A stretch of DNA of 46,446 bases from an uncultured Armatimonadota bacterium (GCA_903833215.1 CAILEM010000121.1:1-46446); one strand, 5' to 3'. Shown: positions 16,729 through 27,511, counted from the first letter of the stretch. Notes: generated by a model not told the origin, from the letters alone. Numbers and translations: made by a program.

Positions 16729-17076
16729 CTACTCGTCAACTCGCGAGAAATACACGACGGTGACGCGGTGCTCGTGGGTGATGAGGTCGCCGTAGATTCG
16801 GCTGAGCATCCCGATAACATCGTCCATCGACCTGAATTCGGGGTTCTCGCGCTCAATGTCTCGTGGCGAAAGCTCTGCGATCGTTTTCACTTCGACTCGG
16901 TCTAGAATGGCGGAGTAGAGCTTTTGGCGTCTACCAAACCTGGGCCCGATCGTGACCCACACGATCATGCCGGGTTCGTACTTATCGGATTTGTCGCCAA
17001 GACGAATCGTGACGGTCTTGCGGTTGTTTCGCAGCACGTCGCCGTAAAGGTCGGAATAGAAGTTCAGAGCGTACAT
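16729..17076 (-). CDS. ASCH-domain protein (PUA-like fold)
   Basis: Product of 115 residues that is essentially one ASCH domain. The N-terminal half carries RKTVTIRLGDKSDKY, then the beta-strand GMIVWVTIG, as in ASCH proteins predicted to bind RNA or modified nucleotides. The C-terminus ends HRVTVVYFSRVDE. It is the first gene of a two-gene operon with the YeiH-family transporter. The 79-bp region to the divergent hydrolase at 17156 must contain both promoters. Confidence 0.75.
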   Translation of the reverse strand: MYALNFYSDLYGDVLRNNRKTVTIRLGDKSDKYEPGMIVWVTIGPRFGRRQKLYSAILDRVEVKTIAELSPRDIERENPEFRSMDDVIGMLSRIYGDLITHEHRVTVVYFSRVDE

Positions 17077-17155
17077 ATCAAGTTTCGAGTCATTCTTAGC
17101 ACGAAGGCTGGAAAAATCAAACCCACGGGCCTATCACACAGTTATGGACTAACAG

Positions 17156-18013
17156 ATGCTTTGGATTGTGAGCTTTTTGGCACTTTACTTGCTCGGTCTC
17201 ATCGGAATTGCGTGGATAAGCCTTCATCCGATCCGAACACCGAACTATATTTCCCCTGCCGCTTTCGATGCGCCACAACAGGATATCGAATTTGAATCGG
17301 AAGGGAACATCCTCAGGGGTTGGTGGCTTGAAGCTCCTGAATCCAAATCTGTGATCATTTTTGCTCACGGATATTTGATGAATAAGTGTGAACTCACGCC
17401 CGAGGCCGTCCAGTTGTGGAAGCGCGGAGCCTCCTGTATGGTGTTTGACCACCGAGCGCAGGGGCGCAGTGATGGGTGCAAATGCGGTTTTGGGTATTCC
17501 GAGAGGGTCGATATCGCGGCGGCCGTGCGAGAGGCAAAGCGGAGAAAGCCAGGGGCAAAGATTGGCCTTGTTGGAAGCAGCATGGGCTCAGCGGCCATTG
17601 CATTTGCGGTCAGTGAGGATCCCGAGCTGGCAGATGCTGTTGTCCTAGATAGCTGCTACTCACGCTTTCCGTCCGCGAGCCTTGGGTGGTGGCGATTCCT
17701 AGGTGGGAAACCGCTCTTGGTTGTGATGGCACCCACGGTTGTGGTAGCCGCCCCTATTGCTGGGTTCAACCCATTTCAGGTTGATGTAGCGAAGTCGCTG
17801 AAGCTCCAATCGAAAGTGCCGATGCTGTTTTTACACGGTGACCGAGACAATCTCGCGTTACCGTCGGAAGGCCAGCGAAATTTCGATGCCTATGGGGGCC
17901 CTAAGCAGATGGTGTGGTTTGAGGGCTGTCGTCACTCTGAGGGCCGTTGGGAGCAACCGGACAAATATCGCAAAGTCGTGAGGGAATTCTTCGAAACCTA
18001 CGGCCTAATTTAG
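17156..18013 (+). CDS. Membrane-anchored alpha/beta-hydrolase
   Basis: Product of 285 residues with an N-terminal signal anchor (WIVSFLALYLLGLIGIAWI). Hydrolase motifs are FAHGY in the oxyanion region, GSSMGS at the nucleophile elbow (Ser141 region), acid in LHGDRDN and base in GCRHSEG. The fold resembles the YqkD/BAAT-like group of 'alpha/beta hydrolase with cap'. Two Cys in DGCKCGFG are unusual. The substrate is unknown. The start is ATG 17156. Confidence 0.8.
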   Translation: MLWIVSFLALYLLGLIGIAWISLHPIRTPNYISPAAFDAPQQDIEFESEGNILRGWWLEAPESKSVIIFAHGYLMNKCELTPEAVQLWKRGASCMVFDHRAQGRSDGCKCGFGYSERVDIAAAVREAKRRKPGAKIGLVGSSMGSAAIAFAVSEDPELADAVVLDSCYSRFPSASLGWWRFLGGKPLLVVMAPTVVVAAPIAGFNPFQVDVAKSLKLQSKVPMLFLHGDRDNLALPSEGQRNFDAYGGPKQMVWFEGCRHSEGRWEQPDKYRKVVREFFETYGLI

Positions 18014-18096
18014 TACCCCCGCCGATTGCGTGGCACCAACGCTACGTCCATGACGTTGTAAGGGGTGCGCGGTAGACTGCATCACAACGCCAGAAC

Positions 18097-18933
18097 ATGC
18101 TCCCGATCCTTTTCACCATCCCAAAACTCAAACTCGGGCCGATTGCTCTGGGTCCCATGCCGATTCACACCTACGGGGTGATGATCGTTGTCTCGTTCCT
18201 TGCCGGAATGTGGCTCGTTCGGAAGCGAGCTTCTCTGTATGGATTCAATCCAGAAAAAGTCCTCGATATGGGATTTTGGGCGCTGATTGCCGGCGTCTTA
18301 GGAGCGAGAATTGCGTTCATCCTTCAGGAACTCCCGTATTTCTTGAAGCACAAGGACGAACTCTATTCGCTTCAGTTTAGCGGTCTGACCAGCTTTGGCG
18401 GCGAAATACTAGCCGTGATCGCGATTGTGATTTGGGCCAAGCGAACGAAATACAAAATCGTTTCGATTCTCGACTTGGCAGCGCCAGGTTATGTTTTGGG
18501 TTATTCCATCGGTCGCATCGGCTGTTTCCTCAACGGTTGTTGTTATGGCGGCGTCTGCAGCACGACTTTGCCATGGGGTGTTCACTTTACCGATGCAGTG
18601 GGGCTCCATCACCCTGCCCAACTCTACGATACGTTGATGAACCTGGTGGCGCTTGCTATCCTCCTCAAGCTACCCGCGACCAAGCTCAATCCCGGAAGAA
18701 TGGCTGCGATCGCGCTTATCCTTCACGGAATCGCTCGGTTCATCTACGAGTTCTGGCGGGCAGGAACCGAAGAGCAGGTTAAGCAGGGTTTGGCTTCGTC
18801 GACCTATTGGGGCAATTTACCGATCACCCAAGGGCACGCAATGGCACTTGGGTTCATTATCATCGGCGCAGTATGGTTTTTCCTCGCGCGAAAGTCTACG
18901 GAGTCAGCACCATCTAGTGCGGATATCGCGTGA
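18097..18933 (+). CDS. lgt: Prolipoprotein diacylglyceryl transferase
   Basis: Transfers diacylglyceryl from phosphatidylglycerol to the lipobox Cys of prolipoproteins, the first step of lipoprotein maturation, in the inner membrane. The product has 278 residues and about seven membrane segments. The Lgt signature is GYSIGRIGCFLNGCCYG (135-151), with the catalytic Arg140 and Asn146; HPAQLYD follows. The C-terminal RFIYEFWRAGTEEQ is also typical. Several lipoproteins are encoded in this window (7752, 25358, 26540, 27512). Confidence 0.96.
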   Translation: MLPILFTIPKLKLGPIALGPMPIHTYGVMIVVSFLAGMWLVRKRASLYGFNPEKVLDMGFWALIAGVLGARIAFILQELPYFLKHKDELYSLQFSGLTSFGGEILAVIAIVIWAKRTKYKIVSILDLAAPGYVLGYSIGRIGCFLNGCCYGGVCSTTLPWGVHFTDAVGLHHPAQLYDTLMNLVALAILLKLPATKLNPGRMAAIALILHGIARFIYEFWRAGTEEQVKQGLASSTYWGNLPITQGHAMALGFIIIGAVWFFLARKSTESAPSSADIA

Positions 18934-18986
18934 TGGCATCGTTTGACGATGCAGAGGATGGTATCCTAAGCGATTCAGGAGTTTGA

Positions 18987-19208
18987 ATGAGAGTTAAGAA
19001 TAAAGAGATCCGACAGCGACGGCATCGGAAAGAGCAAAAGATTAAAGAGGCGGCTCGAGAGTTGAGAGCACAGTACGGCGACAAGAAGACCGCTACTCCA
19101 ACCCACAAGCCAAAGACTGCAACTGCGGCCAAGAAAGCTGCGGCAACTAAGCCAGCCGAAGTTAAGCCCAAAGCTGCCCCTAAAGCCAAGAAACCCGAAG
19201 GCGAATAG
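18987..19208 (+). CDS. Small Lys/Ala-rich basic protein
   Basis: Product of 73 residues. The first 32 form a strongly charged helix (KNKEIRQRRHRKEQKIKEAA). The rest is a low-complexity tail of Lys, Ala, Pro and Thr (KKAAATKPAEVKPKAAPKAK), reminiscent of bacterial histone-like or nucleoid-associated tails. It is short and highly basic, so nucleic acid binding is a fair guess and nothing more. It begins 53 bp after lgt and may be co-transcribed. Confidence 0.6.
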   Translation: MRVKNKEIRQRRHRKEQKIKEAARELRAQYGDKKTATPTHKPKTATAAKKAAATKPAEVKPKAAPKAKKPEGE

Positions 19209-19253
19209 CCCTCTCATAAGTCCTATGGGCTCGCTTGCCGAGCCCTGAATCCT

Positions 19254-20285
19254 ATGAAGGTCGCTATTGTCGGCGCAGGTATTTGTGGGATTTCCGCCGC
19301 GCTTACCCTTTGCCAACGCGGGCACGAAGTTACCCTTCACGAGCAATTCGAGCTGTTCCACGACTTAGGGAGCTCACACGGCGCTTCGCGCATTGTTCGG
19401 CGGGCCTATCCAGATGCGTTTTACACGGCCTGCATGGCTGAGGCATATCCGATGTGGCATGACCTTGAGGTTGCTGTCAATCAGAAACTTCTTCATGAAT
19501 GCGGACTGCTGTATTTCGGCGATCGCGACTCCGAAAACATTCTCTGTCTTGCCGATGGCCTCCGTTCGCTGAATGTGCCGTTCGAAGTGCTTAGCTCGGC
19601 TCAGACGAAGGCAAAGTTGCCTGAGCTGCGGTTGCATCCCAACGAAGTCTCGATCTGGACGCCGCAAGCCGGATGGGTCGACGCCAACCTTGCGAATCGA
19701 GCAATGTTTGACCTCGCCAGCGCGAACGGACTCGAGATTCAGCAAGGTATGAAAGCTGACCCCTATTCCCTGGCGAAACACCACGATGTCGTCATAGTCA
19801 CGGCAGGGGCGTGGATGACCAAGTTCGCACCCATCCCAGCCCAGGTCACGCTTCAAACATTTGCCTATATCGATGCGAAGATCGATGGACCTGTGTGGAT
19901 TGAGGACAGCTACGACCAACCCTATGGCTTTCCATCCTCACCTGAGGGACAAAAAATCGGTATCCATCGTGCCGGCCCGGTCGTTGATCCTGGTAACCCA
20001 AGCCGCAACCCAAGCGAGGAATACTTGAGCATTATTCGCGAGACTGCGTCGCGCCGGTTCGGAGTCGAAAATCCCACCCTCAAGCATGCGAAAGCTTGCC
20101 TCTACACGACCACTCGCACCGATGACTTTTTGATGGGGCGCTTGGCACCAAACATCTTTTTCGCCTCTGCATGCAGCGGTCACGGCTTTAAGATGGGGCC
20201 ATGGATTGGTCGACTTCTTGCCGACTTTGCCGAGGCCAAAGATGCTCCTGAAAAGCACTCAAGATTCTATTGGACCGATATTTGA
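19254..20285 (+). CDS. FAD-dependent oxidoreductase, monomeric sarcosine oxidase-like
   Basis: Product of 343 residues of the DAO superfamily. Dinucleotide-binding motif GAGICG is at 7-12, followed by LHEQFELFHDLGSSHGASRIVRRAYPD, as in the MSOX/MTOX group. Cys282 in KACLYTTTRTDDF is at the position that binds FAD covalently in monomeric sarcosine oxidase. SGHGFKMGP near the C-terminus contacts the flavin. It would oxidise an N-methyl amino acid or similar amine and release H2O2; the substrate is unknown. The ATG at 19254 follows a weak GA-rich region. Confidence 0.85.
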   Translation: MKVAIVGAGICGISAALTLCQRGHEVTLHEQFELFHDLGSSHGASRIVRRAYPDAFYTACMAEAYPMWHDLEVAVNQKLLHECGLLYFGDRDSENILCLADGLRSLNVPFEVLSSAQTKAKLPELRLHPNEVSIWTPQAGWVDANLANRAMFDLASANGLEIQQGMKADPYSLAKHHDVVIVTAGAWMTKFAPIPAQVTLQTFAYIDAKIDGPVWIEDSYDQPYGFPSSPEGQKIGIHRAGPVVDPGNPSRNPSEEYLSIIRETASRRFGVENPTLKHAKACLYTTTRTDDFLMGRLAPNIFFASACSGHGFKMGPWIGRLLADFAEAKDAPEKHSRFYWTDI

Positions 20286-20344
20286 TCTTGGCACGAGCCT
20301 GTTCGAGTCTCCACGAGAAGTGAACAAATGGGTACCCTTCCTCT

Positions 20345-22813
20345 ATGATCGCTGCGCTGCTGTTCGCTGCGATGTCGCTACAGGGTGGTGTACGAACCGT
20401 TGAACTCAGTCACGGTGCATTGATCCAGTCAGCCGACTCGACCGCCGAGCCATTTGGATACTGGGATTCTAACGATACTTACATCGATGGATCCGCACCT
20501 GACCAGATTTTTGGAGGGGAGCCCATCCTTGCCGTTGGCCCCTCAAAGACACTCTTGATTCGTTTTGGAGACCTTAACCGGGTACTAGGATCTACACGCC
20601 GCATTCGCAAGGCGACCCTCGTGTTGACGATGGCGGGAGGAGATACCCCCGCTCTTAAGACCGTGGACAAAATTCTTGTGCCATGGGGCTCAGGACCCTA
20701 CTTCACGATTGGGGCTCTGCTGAAGCAGGCGGCAAGTCATGCTTCGGATGATCCCAAGCCCGTAAACCAGAAGCCAGTCATCCCTCGCTTAGCTGCGACA
20801 TGGAGACACCGGTTGAGCGGTGAGGGAGGGGCGACCTGGCAACAGGCGGGTGCCAATGGCGCCCAAGATTCCGAAACGATCAAAGAGGCTCATGCCACCG
20901 TTGGTGACAAAGAGGTTGCTGTGACCGGACTCACCGCTGCTCTTCAAGAGATGGCGGACCATCCCAACACGAATTTCGGCTTTGGTCTACAGTTCCAAAC
21001 TGCATGCGAGTTCTATTCGAGTCGCGCCGCGATCGGGCATCCCCGTCTTGAACTTGAATTGGACTCCATCCCAACCGCATCTGGCCCAGATTTGAGCGTA
21101 ACCTCTATCCAGCGTATTACCGCTTCCGGTGCAAACCCGAAAGACGGTGAAGATGTGACCTATACCGCTCACATCAAAAACGTTGGCACTGGGAATGCGA
21201 CCGGCTTCAAGGGGCAGTGGTATGTCAATGATCGACCCACCACAGAGGTTGACAAACCTGAGGCCATCGCTTCTGGTGTCGAGACGGTGGTCTCAATGCA
21301 CAAGCCCTACCGGTTGGATAAAACCGATCATCGCACCCAGTACATTGAGTTTCGCATCACGCCGCGTGGGCAAGACTCAGTCAGTGGAAACAATGCCCTG
21401 AAGGTTTATGAGAACGCCAAGACGATTGATGTTCAGGTGCCTGCCGAGCTTGCCAACAACGTTCCGTTGAACCTTGTGGGTTCTACTGCGGTGGAAGATT
21501 GGGTGCAAGAACAGGTGCGAGTCTTCAACGATACCTATGCAGCCCAGAGTCGGTTTTCCTTTGCGCCGGATGGCGTCAAGGAGCGAATCAGCATCCAGCA
21601 CATTCTCATCGGCGATGCCAAGGCTACCGATGGTGCCCATGCCGATGGGGTGGCGGTCGTTCCTGCGAGTGAAAAACTTTGGCTTTCTTCAGACAACGCT
21701 TTCTTCCGTTCCATCGGTCTGGCAATCGGTATTCCCGATTACACCAGCATGAGCTTTCCGGCGGGAAATCGAGTTCAGCTAAAGTTCGGTGACAAGGTGG
21801 TTGCTCGCGCCAGCACGGATCTCTATCCAGGTGTAGTGGGCTTTGGCGATACAAGAAACGAGTCGGCGCTTGCCGGTCCAATAAGCCTCGTCTATGAGCC
21901 ATACAAGCCGCTGACTTCCGGCATGCTCCCAATCCTTCCGAGCGGTCTTTTGTCCGCGACGGATGTTGCCTTGCTTAACGGAAATGTTGAGCATGTGGCG
22001 GAGCCGCTGACGATGCCAAAGACTTCTTTGATCAAGGCAACGGACTTGGTGGGTCACCCGCTAGGCAATGCCCAGCTTGACTTCTTCCAGTCGAAAGATG
22101 GAGTGATCCCGGATGGCCCCCCGACGTTTAGTGCGAGTACAAGCTCAAGCCAAGGAACCGCGATCTTGCCCACGCGAGGGGGATTTGGTCCATTCGGCAA
22201 GTTGAGCCCCGATGGAAGCAATGGGACGTTCTTGATACGGGCAACCGCAAATGGAGCCACCGAATGGGGATGGCTCAAGGCGTGGCAGCTGATCGACATG
22301 GCGAGCCGAGGTAACACGATGGCCGGTGTCATCGAAGTTCGGTTTGATCTGCCGTCGGCTCCTCTCGATTCAAGCGTCGACTTGGCAAGGGACCGAATCA
22401 TTACCGACTCCACTAACATCCTTCCAGCAAAGATTGGAACGCTCGTAAGCGGAACGGCGGACAAAGAAGTTACGCTCGGGGGCAAGAAGGGCGATTGGGT
22501 CGAAATCGATCTCGGACGCGATCGAACGATTGGCGAAATTTCGCTTCTTGGCGGAGTTGGAGCCTTTTGGCCGCAGTTTGACATTATGGTTTACGGCACG
22601 GGGCAGAACGCTGCTGACGCCGCACCTTGGGCTCACGAACTCAATTGGAATTGGACTTCTTCGAATCGGAGAGATCTGGTTGGAACGGACCCGAATATCG
22701 TCTCGGTAGCGTATAGGTCCCTATCGGTTCGAATCCGTTTCATCAGAATTGTCAATCGATCGTCATTTCCGGGCAAGTTGTCGGGGATTAAGGTTATTCC
22801 GATTAAGATTTGA
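20345..22813 (+). CDS. Large secreted protein with CARDB-like and galactose-binding-like domains
   Basis: Product of 822 residues with a signal peptide (about 1-15, ending LQGG). The N-terminal 240 residues resemble the DNRLRE-type beta-sandwich found before secreted enzymes or stalks ([13 protein letters not shown], then [18 protein letters not shown]). Residues about 250-350 look like a CARDB Ig-like domain ([14 protein letters not shown], then [11 protein letters not shown]). The middle (370-560) has no clear catalytic motif. The last 130 residues ([22 protein letters not shown]) resemble a discoidin/galactose-binding domain. A structural or binding role on the surface is likely. It ends 35 bp before the sugar nucleotidyltransferase gene. 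Confidence 0.6.
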   Translation: MIAALLFAAMSLQGGVRTVELSHGALIQSADSTAEPFGYWDSNDTYIDGSAPDQIFGGEPILAVGPSKTLLIRFGDLNRVLGSTRRIRKATLVLTMAGGDTPALKTVDKILVPWGSGPYFTIGALLKQAASHASDDPKPVNQKPVIPRLAATWRHRLSGEGGATWQQAGANGAQDSETIKEAHATVGDKEVAVTGLTAALQEMADHPNTNFGFGLQFQTACEFYSSRAAIGHPRLELELDSIPTASGPDLSVTSIQRITASGANPKDGEDVTYTAHIKNVGTGNATGFKGQWYVNDRPTTEVDKPEAIASGVETVVSMHKPYRLDKTDHRTQYIEFRITPRGQDSVSGNNALKVYENAKTIDVQVPAELANNVPLNLVGSTAVEDWVQEQVRVFNDTYAAQSRFSFAPDGVKERISIQHILIGDAKATDGAHADGVAVVPASEKLWLSSDNAFFRSIGLAIGIPDYTSMSFPAGNRVQLKFGDKVVARASTDLYPGVVGFGDTRNESALAGPISLVYEPYKPLTSGMLPILPSGLLSATDVALLNGNVEHVAEPLTMPKTSLIKATDLVGHPLGNAQLDFFQSKDGVIPDGPPTFSASTSSSQGTAILPTRGGFGPFGKLSPDGSNGTFLIRATANGATEWGWLKAWQLIDMASRGNTMAGVIEVRFDLPSAPLDSSVDLARDRIITDSTNILPAKIGTLVSGTADKEVTLGGKKGDWVEIDLGRDRTIGEISLLGGVGAFWPQFDIMVYGTGQNAADAAPWAHELNWNWTSSNRRDLVGTDPNIVSVAYRSLSVRIRFIRIVNRSSFPGKLSGIKVIPIKI

Positions 22814-22848
22814 CCGTAGACTGTTTGTTTCGAGGGAGAATTATTGGA

Positions 22849-25353
22849 ATGAAAGCAGTGGTAATGGCGGGTGGAGAAGGTTCGCGATTGCGTCCGGTAA
22901 CGGCCAATCGTCCGAAGCCACTGGTTCCAATCTGTAATCAGCCGATCATGGAGCACATTCTTACGCTCCTAAAGCGGCACGGATTCAACGAAGTCGTATC
23001 AACGCTGTATTACCTCTCCGAGGAGATCCAGGGATATTTCGGAGACGGAACGGATTTCGGCGTGAAGATGCATTACAGCATCGAGACAACCCCTCTCGGC
23101 ACCGCTGGCAGTGTCAAGAAGGCGGAGAATCTGCTTAGGGATGACACGTTTGTCATCGTTTCAGGCGATGCCCTAACCGATTGCGACTTGACCAAGGCGA
23201 TCGAGTTTCACAAGAAGAACAAGAGCTTGGCAACGCTCATCCTCTACCGCGTCCAGAGCCCGTTGGAATTCGGCGTGGTGATTACCGATGACGATGGACG
23301 AATCGTACGGTTCTTGGAGAAGCCAAGCTGGTCCGAGGTTTTCTCCGATACGGTCAACACGGGCATGTACATTCTGGAACCTGAAATCTTTGATTACATG
23401 GATCCGAATAAGCCCTACGACTGGAGCAGCGACATCTTTCCGCAGTTGCTTGCCGAGCGGAAGCCGATGTACGGCTATGTCATGGACGAGTATTGGGCCG
23501 ACGTCGGATCGCTCAGTCAATATCGTGAAGCTCAAGAGCATATGCTTTCTGGGAAGGTGAACCTTCCCGTTCAAGGAGAGCCGATCGGGAATGGTGTCTC
23601 GATCGGCCCGAACTGCGTCATCGACGAGACCGCCAAGCTGATTCCTCCTTTGTGCCTGGGCCGCAACTGCAAGGTGAAGCGCGGCGCTACGGTTGGCCCC
23701 TACACCGTTATTGGTGACAACGCGTTCATCGAAGAGGACGCGAACGTCGAGCGATCGGTTGTCTGGGATAGCACCTACATTGGACCCAACGTCGGCATTC
23801 ACTCTGCCATTGTTTGCTCTCGAGCCACCATCAAGCGCGATACCGTCGTGAGGGAAGACTCGGTCATCGGAGATCGGTGCTTGGTCGATGTGGGCTGTAC
23901 CATTCGTCCTCGCGTCAAACTGTGGCCCGATAAGATCGTGGAGCGTGGCTCTACGGTGACGATGTCACTCGTTTGGGGCAGCAAATGGAGAGGGAATCTC
24001 TTTAGAGAACTGGGTGTCGCTGGCCTCAGTAACATCGAAATCACTCCCGATTTTGCGTGCCGTCTAGGTTCAGCTTTTGGTTCATGCTTCCCACAAGGCT
24101 GCAAAATCGTCACGAGTCGTGACTCCACGCGAAGCTCTCGAATGATCAAGCGCGCCATCATCGCCTCCTTGCTGAGCGTCGGTTGCGACGTCTTGGACAT
24201 GCGTAGCGCGGCCCTGCCCATTGCCAGGCACTTTATCAAAACGAGCGGTGCCGCCGGCGCGGTGAGCGTGCGCAAGCTACCCGGGAACACTCGGGTGACA
24301 CTCATCGAGATGCTGGATTCACGAGGTGCGTACCTTGGAAGGAACATGGAGCGGAAGGTGGAGTCGGCCTTCTTCCGAGAGGACTTCAAACGAACGGATC
24401 CAGATGATCTCGGACAGATCGAGTTTGCGAGCCGTGCGGTCGAAGAGTACCAAGTGGACTACTTCCGACTGCTGAATCCAACATCCAGCGAAAAGCGACT
24501 CAAGATTGTCTGCGACTATGGTTACTCCTCCCTCGCTGGTATCTTCCCAGCGATGCTGGAGCGGCTTGGGATCGAATCCATCAGTCTTAACAGCTTTAAC
24601 GACGCCAAGCGAGCACCGAGGTCTCAAGATGAGGTGGATCGCCACGTTCAAAACCTTGGGCAGATCGTCGGAACCCTCGGTTACGATCTCGGCGTGTTGT
24701 TCACTGCCGAAGGGGAGCGCCTCACGATTGTCGATGAGTACGGCCAACAGGTCTTAGGCAACGCATTGTTAGCGACTCTTGGAACGTTGGTGGCAAAGAC
24801 ACACAAAGATGCGAAGATCGCTCTCAGTGTGACGGCGCCTACTCTGCTTGAAGAGACCCTGATCAAACATGGGGCTCAAGTGATTCGAACGAAATCCGAT
24901 ACGCGTTCCCTGATGAACAGCAGCCTAGAAGAAGGTGTGATTTTTGGAGGAGATGAGCACGGTGGGTTTATTTTCCCGGCTATGCATCCTGGATTTGACG
25001 CTCCTTTCAGCTTTGGAATGCTCGTGTCGATGCTGCAGAAAACGGGCTTGTCTGTGAGCGAGGTGGCGGCAGAGTTGCCAGTATTCAAGCTGGCATACGA
25101 ACAAGTCGTTGTTCCGTGGGAGTCAAAGGGAACCGTCATGCGACGCATCTCTGAAGAGAGTCGCCCCGGATCGCATGTCGAACTGCTCGACGGAATCAAA
25201 ATCTTCGATAATGATTCGTGGGTGCTGGTGCTGCCTGACTCACTCGAACCCGTCTTCCACATCTATGCAGAATCGCCAGAGGCGGATGCGAGTAAAGCGC
25301 TGGTAGCGGAGTACGTTCGAAAGATTCAAGGCCTGATTGGAATGCAGGCCTGA
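22849..25353 (+). CDS. Sugar-1-P nucleotidyltransferase fused to phosphomannomutase-like domain
   Basis: Product of 834 residues. Residues 1-235 are a mannose-1-phosphate guanylyltransferase/NDP-sugar pyrophosphorylase domain ([17 protein letters not shown], metal site in SGDALTD with Asp107). Residues about 245-370 are left-handed beta-helix hexapeptide repeats. Residues about 380-830 are related to phosphomannomutase, but the catalytic sites are lost: where TASHNP is expected there is [10 protein letters not shown] (470-480), and DGDxDR is AEGER (620-624). The sugar loop is GGDEHGG and the phosphate loop PDSLEP. The C-terminal half is therefore probably regulatory. Similar fusions are known in cyanobacteria. 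ATG 22849 follows GGGAGAA. A role in GDP-mannose or cell-surface glycan synthesis is likely. Confidence 0.85.
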   Translation: MKAVVMAGGEGSRLRPVTANRPKPLVPICNQPIMEHILTLLKRHGFNEVVSTLYYLSEEIQGYFGDGTDFGVKMHYSIETTPLGTAGSVKKAENLLRDDTFVIVSGDALTDCDLTKAIEFHKKNKSLATLILYRVQSPLEFGVVITDDDGRIVRFLEKPSWSEVFSDTVNTGMYILEPEIFDYMDPNKPYDWSSDIFPQLLAERKPMYGYVMDEYWADVGSLSQYREAQEHMLSGKVNLPVQGEPIGNGVSIGPNCVIDETAKLIPPLCLGRNCKVKRGATVGPYTVIGDNAFIEEDANVERSVVWDSTYIGPNVGIHSAIVCSRATIKRDTVVREDSVIGDRCLVDVGCTIRPRVKLWPDKIVERGSTVTMSLVWGSKWRGNLFRELGVAGLSNIEITPDFACRLGSAFGSCFPQGCKIVTSRDSTRSSRMIKRAIIASLLSVGCDVLDMRSAALPIARHFIKTSGAAGAVSVRKLPGNTRVTLIEMLDSRGAYLGRNMERKVESAFFREDFKRTDPDDLGQIEFASRAVEEYQVDYFRLLNPTSSEKRLKIVCDYGYSSLAGIFPAMLERLGIESISLNSFNDAKRAPRSQDEVDRHVQNLGQIVGTLGYDLGVLFTAEGERLTIVDEYGQQVLGNALLATLGTLVAKTHKDAKIALSVTAPTLLEETLIKHGAQVIRTKSDTRSLMNSSLEEGVIFGGDEHGGFIFPAMHPGFDAPFSFGMLVSMLQKTGLSVSEVAAELPVFKLAYEQVVVPWESKGTVMRRISEESRPGSHVELLDGIKIFDNDSWVLVLPDSLEPVFHIYAESPEADASKALVAEYVRKIQGLIGMQA

Positions 25354-25357
25354 GCTG

Positions 25358-26560
25358 TTATTCGCCAGGTGTTTTCTTGGCTAGAGATTCGACGACGTAG
25401 GGATATTGGTTGCGTGCATTCCAAAGCAGGAAGCTCTGATACCCAACGTCTCGCGTTGCCTTGATCTGAGCTTTCAACTCCGGCGCTCCGTATTTCACGC
25501 CGAGTGAAAACGCTTGTAGCCAAGGGCGAATCCCGGTCTTAGGGAGTCGCTTCTTGTAATCGTTGAGCGACTTCTTGATGATCTCGTAGGGAGACGCATT
25601 TGGATTCGCGATGCCGTATTCGCCTTTAGCAAAGTGAGACGGGTAGATCATCGGAGACAGCACATCAAACGGCTCCGCAACTTTCTCAAGTTGCTGACCG
25701 ATGCCCTCATCCCCTTTCATGGAGGAGATGATGCCGAAGATATCCACCGAGTAGATGGCATGCTTCGCATGGACCTTTGTGCCGATGAACTTCGCGAAGT
25801 CGGCGATCACGTCGGCAGGGACCTTACCCGTCTTGGCGTACTCAGCCTTGGCCGGGAATAACTGAGACGCTGCCTTGCCTTCGCTTGGGAAACGTACATA
25901 GTCGAGTTGGATTTCAGGAAAACCGAGGTCGAGCGCAAAGTCGACGAGTTGCCCGATATATTCCCAGTTCTTCTTGTTGTACGGGTCAAGCCACAGATAG
26001 CCCTTACGATCGTGCCAGATCTTCCCGTTGGCGAAATGGATCGCTAACTCAGGATGATTCTTCGTCACGAAGTTATCACGGAAACAAGCAATGCGCGCAA
26101 TCGGCCAAATCTTGTGTTTCTCAAGGCTGCGGAGAAGATCTTGTGGCTTCCGAATCGCAACTTGGGTCACCTTCGGTTCGCTTGCCAACTTGATCCCTGT
26201 GTTCAGGTAGACGGTTCCCTCGTCTCGAATATCGATAACCACCGCATTAAGCTCGGTCCTATCAATGATATCGATCAGTTTGTTTCGAGCTTTAGGACTG
26301 CCCGATGTCCACGCTGTCCAATAGATACCCTTCACGTGGGCTGGTTTATCGAAATGGAGAGGAGGAAGGCCATCGGTGGTCTTGGGTAAAGCGACAACGG
26401 GCTTCTTTGTGGTGACCTGACCAGAATTCTTTTTGTTTTTAGCTAAATCTGCATCGGAACTTGGACCACCTGAGCAAGAATAGAGACAGGCGGAAATCGC
26501 CAATGCCAGGAAGGCAGTTAACGACCGCAGGGATTGAAAATGCAAACGAGTTCCGCTCAT
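25358..26560 (-). CDS. DUF4015-type putative glycoside hydrolase lipoprotein
   Basis: Product of 400 residues with a lipoprotein signal (AFLALAISACLYS then Cys29). Residues about 75-390 are a TIM-barrel-like domain of the DUF4015 'putative glycosyl hydrolase' family, with VKGIYWTAWTSG at the start and EIQLDYVRFPSEG and SPMIYPSHFAKGEYG as core motifs. It converges on the nucleotidyltransferase gene with 4 bp between stops. Its 5' end overlaps the first codons of the divergent deacetylase gene, so one of the two starts may lie further in. It may act on a surface or extracellular polysaccharide. Confidence 0.8.
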   Translation of the reverse strand: MSGTRLHFQSLRSLTAFLALAISACLYSCSGGPSSDADLAKNKKNSGQVTTKKPVVALPKTTDGLPPLHFDKPAHVKGIYWTAWTSGSPKARNKLIDIIDRTELNAVVIDIRDEGTVYLNTGIKLASEPKVTQVAIRKPQDLLRSLEKHKIWPIARIACFRDNFVTKNHPELAIHFANGKIWHDRKGYLWLDPYNKKNWEYIGQLVDFALDLGFPEIQLDYVRFPSEGKAASQLFPAKAEYAKTGKVPADVIADFAKFIGTKVHAKHAIYSVDIFGIISSMKGDEGIGQQLEKVAEPFDVLSPMIYPSHFAKGEYGIANPNASPYEIIKKSLNDYKKRLPKTGIRPWLQAFSLGVKYGAPELKAQIKATRDVGYQSFLLWNARNQYPYVVESLAKKTPGE

Positions 26561-27484
26561 GCTAGCCGAGTGATTGTACTAGGAATCCTCACCGCTGTTG
26601 CGGGTTGTTCCTCACCTACCCCACCGCAAATTGCAAACACCGCCATCACGGCCCCAAAATCGTCAAAACAGTCGTCGAAGCAAGTACCTAAGGAGCGAGT
26701 CTCCAACCGACCGGCAAACACGAAGGGTTCGGTATACGTCGCCGAGTATCACCACATCCGCGCTGGGAAAGGCGATATGTTTCGGTCTGTAAGCGATTTC
26801 AAGGCAGACCTTGAGCACTACTACAAATTAGGGTTTCGACCGGTGTTGGCGAGTGAGTATCTGGCCAACAAGATGAGCCTTCCACCTGGCGCGTCACCGA
26901 TCGTCATGACTTTCGACGATTCGACGCCGTCGCAGATTCAGTTGAAGTCCGATGGGACGGTTGATCCGAATTGTGCAGTCGGGATTTGGCAGGAGTTTGC
27001 CAAAACGCATCCCGATTTTCCGGTTCACGGCACGTTTTTTGTACTTCCCGATGTCATGTGGGGCCCCAGGAAATTTGATCCCCGCAAGGTCAAGTTACTT
27101 TTCGACTTGGGGAGTGAGTTGGGAAATCACACGATCACCCATCCGAAGCTAAGCCACCTAACCGATGACAAAGTTCAGTCGGAACTTGGGACGGCTGCCG
27201 AGAGGCTGGAGGCATTTGGCCAAAAAGGACCCCATTCCATGGCACTCCCATTTGGGATCAGCCCCAAGCATCCAGCGATCCTCAAGGGATTTGATTGGAA
27301 GGGAAGTCATGTGACTTTCACCGGGGTGTTCTTAGTCGGGGCAAATCCAGCGCCACCACCCACGAGTCCAAAATTCAACCGTAATCGGATTCCCAGAATT
27401 ATCGCCATTTCCGGTCCCTACGGTATCGACTACTGGCTGAAACAATTGGAACAAGGTCGAGTGAAACCCTACGTCCAACCATAG
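26540..27484 (+). CDS. Polysaccharide deacetylase lipoprotein (CE4), copy 1
   Basis: Product of 314 residues with a lipoprotein signal ending AVAG then Cys23. NodB-type deacetylase motifs are MTFDDS (Asp126, Asp127) and NHTITHP (His197, His201), the metal-binding Asp-His-His set. The family hydrolyses N- or O-acetyl groups of chitin, peptidoglycan or similar glycans. Starts: ATG 26540 with AGGGA upstream, TTG 26534, or GTG 26570, which would give a shorter signal and avoid overlap with the divergent gene. A close paralogue follows 27 bp downstream. Confidence 0.85.
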   Translation: MQTSSAHASRVIVLGILTAVAGCSSPTPPQIANTAITAPKSSKQSSKQVPKERVSNRPANTKGSVYVAEYHHIRAGKGDMFRSVSDFKADLEHYYKLGFRPVLASEYLANKMSLPPGASPIVMTFDDSTPSQIQLKSDGTVDPNCAVGIWQEFAKTHPDFPVHGTFFVLPDVMWGPRKFDPRKVKLLFDLGSELGNHTITHPKLSHLTDDKVQSELGTAAERLEAFGQKGPHSMALPFGISPKHPAILKGFDWKGSHVTFTGVFLVGANPAPPPTSPKFNRNRIPRIIAISGPYGIDYWLKQLEQGRVKPYVQP

Positions 27485-27511
27485 TAGACTCCTCGCTAGG
27501 ATGTTTTTGGC

